DNA of 64,000 nucleotides, from assembly GCF_000724545.1 (NCBI RefSeq), contig NZ_JHBV01000005.1, forward strand, positions 1-64,000, given 5' to 3'. Positions 46,629 to 53,929 of the stretch are shown here, one piece after another (the stretch's first letter is position 1; each line of letters opens with the position of its first letter). Under the pieces are notes generated by a model. The model was not told the DNA's origin and made no database searches. It saw nothing but the letters and a program-made list of their open reading frames with translations. The translations under genes were made by a program, and so were the position numbers. The stretch is from Aureispira sp. CCB-QB1. Lineage in GTDB: Bacteria > Bacteroidota > Bacteroidia > Chitinophagales > Saprospiraceae.

Positions 46629-48242
46629 ATGAAGAACGTAGGTCTTAAAAATCCCAACGCAGATTTAACTACGCTTGGTCTGAAGAATGTAACCGCTTAC
46701 TGGAACTTACCTGTTCCTAATCTAGTAGAACGCACCATCGCTATGGGGGAAGGTGTCTTGGCCGATTCTGGTGCACTTGTGATCAAAACAGGAGAGTTTA
46801 CTGGGCGTTCACCCAAAGATCGCTTCATTGTAAAAGACGCTGTCACCGAAAATACAGTTGATTGGAATGATATCAACATGCCTTTCGATTCTGATAAATT
46901 CGATGCTTTATATAATAAAGTAACCGCTTACTTAGAAAACAAAGAGGTTTATGTACGTGATGCTTACGTTTGTGCAGATGAAAACTATCGCTTGACGCTT
47001 CGTTTGGTTGCTCAAAAACCATGGTCTGCCATGTTTGCTTGCAACATGTTTATGCGTCCAACAGAAGAGGAAATTAAAAATGCAGCTCCAGAATGGACAA
47101 TTTTGTGTGCTCCTGAATTTATGGCTGTTGCTGAGGAAGATGGCACTCGCCAACACAACTTTGCAATTGTTAATTTCTCACGCAAGGTAATTTTGATTGG
47201 GGGAACTGGTTATACAGGAGAAATCAAGAAAGGTATTTTCTCTGTTTTGAATTATGTTCTACCTCACAACAGAAATGTATTATCAATGCACTGTTCTTCT
47301 AATGTAGGAGAAAATGGAGATACAGCAGTTTTCTTTGGGTTGTCTGGTACAGGGAAAACAACGCTATCTGCTGATCCTAAACGCAATCTTATTGGCGATG
47401 ATGAACATGGTTGGTCGGATACAGGTGTCTTCAACTTCGAGGGTGGTTGTTATGCCAAAACAATAGATCTTTCAGCAGAAAAAGAGCCTGAAATTTTCAA
47501 TGCTATCAAATTTGGTGCAATCTTGGAAAACATCAAATTCCACGAAGGAACAAGAACACCAGATTATGAAAATACGGAGATTACACAAAATACGCGTGTA
47601 TCCTACCCTATTTATCACATCGATAATGCTTTAGAGCCATCTCGTGGAGGTATTCCTAAAAATATTTTCTTTTTGACTTGCGATGCCTTCGGTGTATTGC
47701 CTCCGCTTTCTAAATTAACTCCTGGTCAAGCTATGTACCACTTTATCTCTGGTTACACAGCTAAAGTTGCAGGAACAGAAGCTGGAATTACAGAACCTGT
47801 GACCGTATTCTCTGCTTGTTTTGGAGCTCCATTCTTACCGTTACACCCTACACAATACGCTGAAATGTTAGGTAAGAAAATGAAAGAACACAATGTTAAT
47901 GTGTGGCTAGTTAACACGGGATGGTCTGGTGGTTCTTATGGCGTTGGTAGCCGTATGCAACTAAAGTATACTCGTGCTATGATCGCAGCAGCACTAAATG
48001 GAGATTTAGATAATGTTGAATTTTCTACATTGCCTGTATTTGGGTTGAGCATGCCAATGACTTGTCCTAATGTTCCTGATGAAGTACTTAATCCAAGAAA
48101 CACATGGGAAGATAAAGAAGCTTATGACGCTAAAGCTCAAGAATTAGCACTTGGTTTTGTTCAAAACTTTGAGCAATACAAAGCACAAGCTAATGAAGAA
48201 ATCATGGCTGCTGCACCTAAAAATACAGCAAGCGTTCAATAA
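46629..48242 (+). CDS. pckA: Phosphoenolpyruvate carboxykinase (ATP)
   Basis: 537 aa, full length for the ATP-dependent family. Key blocks: GEFTGRSPKDRFIVKD (substrate Arg), FSRKVILIGGTGYTGEIKKGIF, MHCSSNVGENGDTAVFFGLSGTGKTTLSADPKR (the P-loop kinase motif, about 235-255), IGDDEHGWSDTGVFNFEGGCYAK (metal-binding) and RVSYPIYHIDNA. It converts oxaloacetate and ATP to PEP, CO2 and ADP at the start of gluconeogenesis, in the cytosol. Its metabolic neighbour upstream is an aminotransferase, which could feed oxaloacetate from aspartate. Confidence 0.97.
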   Translation: MKNVGLKNPNADLTTLGLKNVTAYWNLPVPNLVERTIAMGEGVLADSGALVIKTGEFTGRSPKDRFIVKDAVTENTVDWNDINMPFDSDKFDALYNKVTAYLENKEVYVRDAYVCADENYRLTLRLVAQKPWSAMFACNMFMRPTEEEIKNAAPEWTILCAPEFMAVAEEDGTRQHNFAIVNFSRKVILIGGTGYTGEIKKGIFSVLNYVLPHNRNVLSMHCSSNVGENGDTAVFFGLSGTGKTTLSADPKRNLIGDDEHGWSDTGVFNFEGGCYAKTIDLSAEKEPEIFNAIKFGAILENIKFHEGTRTPDYENTEITQNTRVSYPIYHIDNALEPSRGGIPKNIFFLTCDAFGVLPPLSKLTPGQAMYHFISGYTAKVAGTEAGITEPVTVFSACFGAPFLPLHPTQYAEMLGKKMKEHNVNVWLVNTGWSGGSYGVGSRMQLKYTRAMIAAALNGDLDNVEFSTLPVFGLSMPMTCPNVPDEVLNPRNTWEDKEAYDAKAQELALGFVQNFEQYKAQANEEIMAAAPKNTASVQ

Positions 48243-48558
48243 ACAAGCTTATTATTATAAGGTGCTCCTTTTTTGATGTGTGGTGCCTTTTTTATAAGTA
48301 ATGTCTATATCATGAAAGCCATCTCTAGTCGTTAGGGGTGGCTTTCATCTTTTGATCATCTATACTTCTCTACCAAGGAATTATTACAAAGCTAGAGAAA
48401 CCTCATTACTCACAAAAATAGTTCACTAAAAATCTCTTAGAGAAGCTATACATCTACAACATATTTTTATATATTGTAGGGTTCCAAAAAATTTGGTTCT
48501 AAAATAAGTTGGGAGTTGATACCCCAACAATATATTCACTTTAATACAGTTTTATATT
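48243..48558. other. Intergenic region after PEP carboxykinase
   Basis: 316 bp. It has the terminator at 48312-48354 and a small hairpin (gttggg/cccaac, 48508-48528) 30 nt upstream of the DUF2158-like start. No gene. Confidence 0.5.
48312..48354 (+). terminator. Hairpin terminator after PEP carboxykinase
   Basis: atgaaagccatc/ggtggctttcat stem with one wobble and a 13-nt loop, followed by ctttt. 70 nt past the stop codon. Confidence 0.6.
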
Positions 48559-48795
48559 ATGCCAGAAATAGGAGAAGTAGTTCGTCTAAAATCAGGTGGT
48601 CCCGACATGGTTATCACTTATGTTTACCAAGAAAATGAAGGCTCTCGTGAAAAACTTGCACTCATGAAAGGTTTTGGACCTGGTGATATTGCTTGTGAAT
48701 GGCAACAAGTAATTAATGAAGAAAATATTCGAACAAAAAAAGAATCTTTTAAAGCTGCTACGGTCGTTTACTTAGATGGTCGACCAGTGAGCTAA
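48559..48795 (+). CDS. Small DUF2158 (YodC-like) protein
   Basis: 78 aa. The N-terminus EIGEVVRLKSGGPDMVITYVY matches the DUF2158/YodC pattern (G-D-x-V-x-L-K-S-G-G-P-x-M-T-V), and the end has a conserved GFGPGDIACEW stretch. This is probably a small SH3-like beta barrel. Function is unknown across the family. It is paralogous to the N-terminal 78 residues of the next gene, 88 nt downstream on the same strand; together they form a probable operon with trmN6. Confidence 0.72.
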   Translation: MPEIGEVVRLKSGGPDMVITYVYQENEGSREKLALMKGFGPGDIACEWQQVINEENIRTKKESFKAATVVYLDGRPVS

Positions 48796-48883
48796 GAATA
48801 TCTAAATTACTTACCTAATGATGGTTCATTCAATATAATTGGATAACCTACTCTAATCAACAAAAGAATAACTCAATTAAAAT

Positions 48884-49819
48884 ATGGAAATTGGAGATTT
48901 AGTCCGACATAAGGTGTCTAAAGTAGAAATGACCGTTATGCGGTTAATTGGAGATGAGGAAAATGCAGCTTTTGAATCTATTGATCGTCGTATGCAAACC
49001 AAAGGTTTTGGAATGGGCGACCCGACTTGTATGTGGTTTGAAGGTAGTATCCTGCATTATGGCGTCTTTAAAGCAAACGAATTGGATGTCTTGGTATACA
49101 AAGCCGCTGGTGCAGCTGGCATCGGTGCTGATGACGAGGACTTAGGCGATTTAGATCTAGATATTGATGATTTAGACCTTGACTTAGACGATTTGGATTT
49201 GGATTTAGATGATCTTGATTTAGACGATGACTTAGATCTGGATCTTGATTTAGACCTTGATCTAGATGATGATGATTTGGATTTAGACTTGGACTTAGAT
49301 GACGATCTAGATTTGGATGACTTGGACTTGGATGATTTAGACCTTGATTTGGATGAGGACGATGATTTAGACTTAGACTTAGATCTAGACGATGATCTGG
49401 ATTTAGATGATTTGGATCTAGATGATGATGGAGACGATTTTGACGATTTGAATATCAACTTTGGAGATGATTTAGATGACTTAGACTTAGATGATTTGGA
49501 TTTAGACGATGATTTAGATCTGGATTTAGAGGACGATACCGAGGAAGAGAAAGCAGCGGAAGCTCCTGCTAGTGACGACTTAGACTTTGACCTAGGGGAC
49601 GACTTAGATTTGGATTTGGATGAGAACGATAACTTAGACTTAGACGAAAGTGATTCAGAAGAGGAAGATGACAGTCTAAATCTTGACTTAGACGATGACT
49701 TAGATTTAGACGATGACGACAGCTTAGATCTTGACTTAGACGATGACTTGGATTTAGACGACGATGACAGCTTAGATCTTGATTTGGATGATGATGATGA
49801 TTTAGATTTGGGTTTTTAA
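48884..49819 (+). CDS. DUF2158-like protein with long Asp-Leu repeat tail
   Basis: 311 aa. Residues 1-78 are related to the small protein upstream (EIGDLVRHK..., KGFGMGDPTCMW aligns with KGFGPGDIACEW). From about residue 83 the sequence is almost entirely Asp and Leu (DLDLDDLDLDL-type units of two to four residues), with a few Glu and two acidic islands near 205 and 245. No signal peptide or membrane span. The DNA consists of near-perfect 6-bp units (gatttagacttagatgat), in phase with codons, so expansion or contraction keeps the frame. The tail is extremely acidic (many consecutive negative charges) and could bind Ca2+ or basic proteins. No function is established. Confidence 0.8.
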   Translation: MEIGDLVRHKVSKVEMTVMRLIGDEENAAFESIDRRMQTKGFGMGDPTCMWFEGSILHYGVFKANELDVLVYKAAGAAGIGADDEDLGDLDLDIDDLDLDLDDLDLDLDDLDLDDDLDLDLDLDLDLDDDDLDLDLDLDDDLDLDDLDLDDLDLDLDEDDDLDLDLDLDDDLDLDDLDLDDDGDDFDDLNINFGDDLDDLDLDDLDLDDDLDLDLEDDTEEEKAAEAPASDDLDFDLGDDLDLDLDENDNLDLDESDSEEEDDSLNLDLDDDLDLDDDDSLDLDLDDDLDLDDDDSLDLDLDDDDDLDLGF

Positions 49820-49836
49820 GGAGTAAGGAATAATAG

Positions 49837-50562
49837 ATGTCAACATTTCGATTTAAACAATTTACTGTACAACAAGATAAGTGTGCTATGAAAATTGGCA
49901 CAGATGGCGTACTATTAGGTGCTTGGGCGGATATGCTTCAAGCATCTTCTATTTTAGACATAGGAACAGGAACGGGTGTACTAGCGCTGATGTCGGCACA
50001 AAGAAATGCAAAAGCTCTTATTCATGCTTTAGAAATAGATCGAGCTGCATTTGAACAAGCTAGTTCTAATATTGAAAATAGTCCTTGGAAAAATCGACTT
50101 AGGATTTTACATCAATCTATACAGGATTATAGTCAAAAACCTTTGATACCACTTTTTGAGAGCATTATATCTAATCCACCTTATTTTAAAATAGAATCGG
50201 GTGCTTTGATCAAAGATGCCGCTAGACGACAAGCAAGAAGTACAGATACTCTAACATTCGATACTTTGTTAGACAGTGTTTTTTCCCTTTTACATCCTAA
50301 GGGAAATTTTTCTGTTATTTTGCCTATTGACGAAGGAAAGGAATTTATGCAGTTAGCACTGCAAAAAAAATTTTACATAAAGAGATGTACTGAAGTCATC
50401 CCTAGAGAAGGAAAAATGAGTAATCGTCTCTTGCTCGAACTTGTTCTTTACGATACTCTTACAGAGAAGAAGTCTTTAATTATCCGAACAGCAGAGAAAG
50501 GTAATCATCATTATACAACAGCCTTTAGACAATTGCACAAAGATTTTCTGTTAGCTTTTTAA
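49837..50562 (+). CDS. trmN6: tRNA1(Val) (adenine37-N6)-methyltransferase
   Basis: 241 aa, class I AdoMet methyltransferase. TDGVLLGAWADM, DIGTGTGVLALMSAQ (AdoMet loop) and the N6-adenine motif NPPY in IISNPPYFKI are all present, with EIDRAAFEQA following the second strand. This is the arrangement of the YfiC/TrmN6 family that methylates adenosine 37 in tRNA1(Val). AAGGAG lies upstream of the ATG (position 49818), and the gene begins 17 nt after the Asp-Leu protein, probably co-translated. Confidence 0.93.
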   Translation: MSTFRFKQFTVQQDKCAMKIGTDGVLLGAWADMLQASSILDIGTGTGVLALMSAQRNAKALIHALEIDRAAFEQASSNIENSPWKNRLRILHQSIQDYSQKPLIPLFESIISNPPYFKIESGALIKDAARRQARSTDTLTFDTLLDSVFSLLHPKGNFSVILPIDEGKEFMQLALQKKFYIKRCTEVIPREGKMSNRLLLELVLYDTLTEKKSLIIRTAEKGNHHYTTAFRQLHKDFLLAF

Positions 50563-50580
50563 CAAAAAAGCTGCATTATT
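50553..50580 (+). terminator. Short hairpin at the trmN6 stop codon
   Basis: agcttttt and aaaaagct pair around aac(a), overlapping the stop codon, then cattattttatt. AT-rich and weak. Confidence 0.3.
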
Positions 50581-50641
50581 TTATTATTATTTATAATAAT
50601 ATTATAACTTTATAGTTACATTCTATTATTATATATAAAAA

Positions 50642-50804
50642 GAAAAAAGGCTAGCAGTAAAAACCTAGACGATAGTTTCCAACTGCTAGCTTAACAAGAT
50701 TTTTTCTATCCTAGTTTCGTCCCTTAAACTGTATGGATAGTTTGTATCTTATTATACAACTTTATCAAATCCCCTTATTTGCTTTAGTTGTTAATACAAA
50801 TATA
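50642..50804 (-). ncRNA. Candidate structured small RNA E1
   Basis: On the minus strand a TTG, 21 nt, TATATTTG promoter (50797-50828) is followed about 150 nt later by an intrinsic terminator (gctagcag stem, T6). Between lie GCAAATAAGGGGATT, a hairpin with outer CTATCC/GGATAG and inner AGTTT/AAACT stems around AAGGGACG, and AAATCTTGTTAA. The same blocks recur in element E2 with different stem bases that still pair. No open frame of note, and no minus-strand gene directly downstream, so a stand-alone RNA is likely. Confidence 0.6.
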
Positions 50805-50828
50805 GACCACATTTTTATAGTATGCCAA
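50797..50828 (-). promoter_or_regulatory. Promoter of candidate RNA E1
   Basis: On the minus strand, TTG, 21 nt, TATATTTG (50797-50804). The -7 box is conserved with element E2. Confidence 0.45.
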
Positions 50829-51458
50829 AACAGAAGTGTAAACTTTTCCCGTTTTTTTCGCCATTTTTAAACACAAAAACCTCCATAACCAATTACAAAA
50901 CAACACTTTACATGAAATAAAATTTCCCCAAAAAATACCCATTTTTTTTCTCAAAAAAAACTTACTTTTTTTTCTCAAAAGACAAAAAAGAGACATTCAT
51001 AATAGCGAATCTTAGAATTTGCCTCTATTTTAAAATAACATTTTACAATAAAAAGTCTCGATTACGCTTTATTTGAAAGTCTAACCAAAGCATTTTGGCA
51101 CTTTTAAGCAAAACGAATTTGAAGAAATTCCAAAAACTCAGTTGGATTCTTAGCGATTTAATTTTGATTGTACAGTCTTTATCTTCCCCAAAGCTCTTCC
51201 TCTAAAAAATCTATTTTTCTTGCTCCACTTACTCACTCCTCATTGTATTCATAATTAACAAAAAAGGCAAAGAATATAGCTTCATCTAGTTACTATCTCC
51301 CTTGCCTTAACACTTCATTTTTAGATAAGTAAGCAATAATAAGTAACACACTAGTATAAAATTAATACATGAGTTTGTTGTTACTTACTGAGAACAACTT
51401 ACTTAAGTCAATGCCTGAACTCTTAAAGATATTTATTGTTTAAATCAGGCACTTATCT

Positions 51459-51815
51459 TTATATAACTATGGTAAACACTTGAAGGTCGTCATAGTCATC
51501 AATTGTCTCTACAGTATATGTTCCTGGTTTTAATCCAGTCGTTGAGATTCTAGTTTGTAAACTTTGTGTTGTCTCTTCTATTACAACAACACCCGTCGAA
51601 TCTATCACTTTAATAGACAAATTAGTAGCTGTTGGTTGGTTGACCACAATTTCGGTCATTGCTTGAATTACAGTTCTTGGTCCTCCATCTACTTTTGGAA
51701 TTACAACCGTATTAGGAACCTTAATAGATGCGTGGCGCACATCAACAATTCCCGTAATATTTAGCAGCAGCATAACAGCTGCTGATGTAGCAACAAAAAA
51801 ATTTGATAAATTCAT
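51459..51815 (-). CDS. Secreted small protein, array member 1 (last)
   Basis: 118 aa, fifth gene in transcription order. Signal sequence (MNLSNFFVATSAAVMLLLNITG), then the family core PKVDGGPRTVIQAMTEI, QPTATNLSIKVIDSTG, a turn and GTYTVETIDDYDDLQVFTIVI. It is the most diverged member at the C-terminus (DLQVF replaces DYQEF). The pattern of a beta sandwich ending G-x-Y-x-V-E-T is close to DUF3244 and to T9SS C-terminal domains, but no matching function is known. Probable periplasmic or surface protein. Confidence 0.75.
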   Translation of the reverse strand: MNLSNFFVATSAAVMLLLNITGIVDVRHASIKVPNTVVIPKVDGGPRTVIQAMTEIVVNQPTATNLSIKVIDSTGVVVIEETTQSLQTRISTTGLKPGTYTVETIDDYDDLQVFTIVI

Positions 51816-51892
51816 GTTTCAATTGTTCTTTATTATTTAGAAAATAGATTGGGGGGTTCTAATATAATAAACAAGTCACAGGGTAAGTTTTA

Positions 51893-52240
51893 TCAATCAA
51901 TAGTTATGGGGAACTCTTGATAATCTCCATGGTCATCCACAGTCTCTACTATATACGTTCCTTTACTAAGTCCCGCTGCCGAGATTACGGTCTTTTTTTC
52001 TTGGGTTGCAGTTTTTATAACAACATTTCCGTTTGAATCTACTATAGTTATATATAAGTTAGTAGCTGTTGGCTGATGAACGACAATATCTGTCATTGCT
52101 TGAATTACAGTTCTCGGTCCACCCTCTACCTTAGCCACTTCGACTAAGAAAGTTGTTGTTGTCTTCGAAGCTTCAGCAACGACGCCTAATGTAAATGTAA
52201 TAAAAATTAATATCGTGATAAAAAACTTTGGCATATTCAT
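51893..52240 (-). CDS. Secreted small protein, array member 2
   Basis: 115 aa. Signal sequence (MNMPKFFITILIFITFTLGVVAEA), core KVEGGPRTVIQAMTDI, QPTATNLYITIVDSNGNVV, GTYIVETVDDHGDYQEFPITID. It is nearly superimposable on members 3 and 4. 77 nt separate it from the neighbour downstream. Function not recognised; the invariant GGPRTVIQAMT in every member is the best handle for a database search. Confidence 0.75.
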   Translation of the reverse strand: MNMPKFFITILIFITFTLGVVAEASKTTTTFLVEVAKVEGGPRTVIQAMTDIVVHQPTATNLYITIVDSNGNVVIKTATQEKKTVISAAGLSKGTYIVETVDDHGDYQEFPITID

Positions 52241-52302
52241 AATAATAATCTGTCAGTCTGTGAAGTAAATAGGGGTATGGGGTGGGTTTCAGAGTTTAGC
52301 TA

Positions 52303-52653
52303 TTAATTAATTGTTATAGAGAATTCTTGATAATCATTATAATCATCTACTGTCTCTACAGTATAGCTGCCAGATTCTAATTCCTCTATTGAAATCACAG
52401 TCTGTTCACTTTGAGTCTCTGCTTCTATGACGGCATCGCCACTAGAGTTTTTGATGGTAATATATAGATTGGTACTTGTTGGTTGTGTTACCGTAATATC
52501 AGTCATTGCTTGAATTACAGTTCTTGGACCTCCATCTACTTTGGGGGTAACAACCAAAAGGTTAACTACAGGTTCTATTGTTGTTGTACTAGATGCATTC
52601 AAAGAAAAAGTAGTACAAACGAATATGGCGATAAGAAACATTAGCGTCTTCAT
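52303..52653 (-). CDS. Secreted small protein, array member 3
   Basis: 116 aa. Signal sequence (MKTLMFLIAIFVCTTFSLNA), a Thr/Val-rich spacer, core PKVDGGPRTVIQAMTDI, QPTSTNLYITIKNSSG, SGSYTVETVDDYNDYQEFSITIN. Same fold and length as its paralogues; 62 nt from the member downstream and 69 nt from the one upstream. Unknown function. Confidence 0.75.
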   Translation of the reverse strand: MKTLMFLIAIFVCTTFSLNASSTTTIEPVVNLLVVTPKVDGGPRTVIQAMTDITVTQPTSTNLYITIKNSSGDAVIEAETQSEQTVISIEELESGSYTVETVDDYNDYQEFSITIN

Positions 52654-52722
52654 ATGATATAGGTATTTGTTGTTGTTAATAAATGATTGATTTGTGCAGT
52701 GGTTCTAGTTGGTACAAAGCGA

Positions 52723-53073
52723 TTATTCTACAGCAATCGAAAACTCTTGATAGTCACCATAGTCGTCTACTGTCTCTACTACATAGTCACCTGGCTCTAA
52801 GCTTTGTATCGAAATCATTGTATTTTCTTCTTGCGTTTCTGCTTCTATCGCTGTATCTCCATTTGAGTCTTTGATAGTGACGTATAAATTGGTTGCTGTT
52901 GGCTGCAATACTGTAACATTTTCTTCTGCTCCAGTCATTGCTTGAATTACGGTTCTTGGTCCACCTTCTACTTTTGCCATCGTATAATCAGGGAAAACAT
53001 TTGTCGTTGAATTGGCATTAAAAGAGAAAGAAATAGTAAAAAGTAGCGCGATATATATTTTGAATAAGTTCAT
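52723..53073 (-). CDS. Secreted small protein, array member 4
   Basis: 116 aa. Signal sequence (MNLFKIYIALLFTISFSFNA), core KVEGGPRTVIQAMTGAEENV, QPTATNLYVTIKDSNGDT, GDYVVETVDDYGDYQEFSIAVE. It has a three-residue insertion after the invariant block (GAEENV against DI or EV). Otherwise a close match to members 2 and 3. Unknown function. Confidence 0.75.
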   Translation of the reverse strand: MNLFKIYIALLFTISFSFNANSTTNVFPDYTMAKVEGGPRTVIQAMTGAEENVTVLQPTATNLYVTIKDSNGDTAIEAETQEENTMISIQSLEPGDYVVETVDDYGDYQEFSIAVE

Positions 53074-53145
53074 GTCTGTCTGTATTTAGTTGTGTGTTTA
53101 TTAAAAATTGATTGATTGATTGATTGGTGTTGTGTATATATTTGA

Positions 53146-53496
53146 TTACTCAACGTTTATGTAAAACTCTTGATATTCTTGAGAGTCGTCAGTAGTTTCG
53201 ATCTTGTAAGTTCCTGCATTCCACTCTTCTGTAGAAAAAGTAACTTCTTGTGCACTAGTAGTCGCTTTAGCCATAAGTTGTCCATCTGAGTTAAGGATAG
53301 TGATGTATAAGTTATTAGTTGTTGGTTGCAAAACTACAACCTCGGTCATTGCTTGGATTACGGTTCTTGGACCGCCTTCTACTTTCTTGGCTTCTACGGT
53401 TATATCGTTATCAATAATTGTAGGCAAAGTAGCAGCTGCGTTGAATGAAAAAGTAATAGAAGTAAGTACGGCGATAAAAAATTTTGAAATATTCAT
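53146..53496 (-). CDS. Secreted small protein, array member 5 (first)
   Basis: 116 aa, first gene in transcription order, 72 nt before member 4. Signal sequence (MNISKFFIAVLTSITFSFNA), core KKVEGGPRTVIQAMTEV, QPTTNNLYITILNSDGQLM, GTYKIETTDDSQEYQEFYINVE. The middle of the domain (TSAQEVTFSTEEWN) is more divergent than in members 2 to 4. The candidate RNA E2 ends 117 nt upstream on the same strand. Unknown function. Confidence 0.75.
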   Translation of the reverse strand: MNISKFFIAVLTSITFSFNAAATLPTIIDNDITVEAKKVEGGPRTVIQAMTEVVVLQPTTNNLYITILNSDGQLMAKATTSAQEVTFSTEEWNAGTYKIETTDDSQEYQEFYINVE

Positions 53497-53612
53497 GTTC
53501 CCTGTAAGTTTTATATTTTTATATCTAAAAAAATGAAGTGTTAATTTGCTTTTTACAATTTATAGTCGTAGATTTATGGCTATTATATCAATAAGAAATA
53601 TATTTCCACTTG

Positions 53613-53787
53613 ATAAAAGGCTAGCGCATGAGTAATAGACGACTCAAAACTGCTTAGTTTAACAAGATTTGGTCCTGAAGAATTAGAACATATTGTCCCT
53701 TTTGTTATGTATGCTTTAGAACCTTTTGTCCTTATTAACCAACTTTAAATAAGTCCCCTTATTTGCTTGGTTGTTGACACAAATATA
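53613..53787 (-). ncRNA. Candidate structured small RNA E2
   Basis: Shares with E1, on the minus strand, the TATATTTG box, AACAACCAAGCAAATAAGGG and then GA.TT, an AAGTTGG..AATAAG block, a hairpin with different outer (GGTTCT/AGGACC) and inner (ACATA/TATGT) stems but a common AAGGGAC loop core, AAATCTTGTTAAACTAAGCA, TCGTCTA and the 3' GCTAGCC then TTTT. The stem changes are compensatory relative to E1, supporting RNA structure. It lies upstream of the array on the same strand, so it could be a leader or a separate RNA. Confidence 0.6.
53780..53787 (-). promoter_or_regulatory. Candidate -7 box of RNA E2
   Basis: TATATTTG on the minus strand, conserved with E1. The nearest TTG elements are 14 and 26 nt away, neither ideal, so support comes mainly from conservation. 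Confidence 0.4.
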
Positions 53788-53794
53788 GAGTGCC

Positions 53795-53818
53795 TTTTGT
53801 CCAATAACTAGGACAAAA
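53795..53818. promoter_or_regulatory. Inverted repeat next to the E2 promoter
   Basis: ttttgtcc and ggacaaaa form a perfect 8-bp inverted repeat with 8 nt between, covering the -15 to -35 zone of the E2 promoter. Possible operator; E1 lacks it. Confidence 0.35.
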
Positions 53819-53929
53819 AATGGCTCATTTCCCCCTTTTTAAAAAAACTGGGGCTCGCCCTTAATTGACACAACTCATTACAAATCAATTTTTTATAACC
53901 ATTTTTAACCTTTTAAAACGTCCCCAAAA

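Larger units (their letters stand above)
50563..51458. other. Intergenic region with candidate RNA E1
   Basis: 896 bp between convergent transcripts. The candidate RNA at 50642-50804 is the one clear item. The rest, 50830-51458, is AT-rich with a 7-bp stem (tgcctga/tcaggca, 51412-51451) near the end of the five-gene array and no gene. Confidence 0.5.
53497..53929. other. Intergenic region with candidate RNA E2
   Basis: 433 bp between divergent genes. Holds the E2 element (53613-53787) and an 8-bp inverted repeat (53795-53818). A 4-bp tgat tandem runs near 53110 just outside. No gene and no other promoter box on the plus strand. Confidence 0.5.

Noticed and set aside
49057-49458. Minus-strand frame rich in Ser, Lys and Arg (SKSKSRSK-type) opposite the Asp-Leu gene
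   Set aside because: It is the reverse complement of the gatttagac repeats. Its composition is forced by the sense gene, and it has no start region or neighbours to support it.
49569-49901. Minus-strand His/Asn/Leu-rich frame overlapping the Asp-Leu tail and the trmN6 start
   Set aside because: Another antisense product of the same repeat; it overlaps two well-supported genes.
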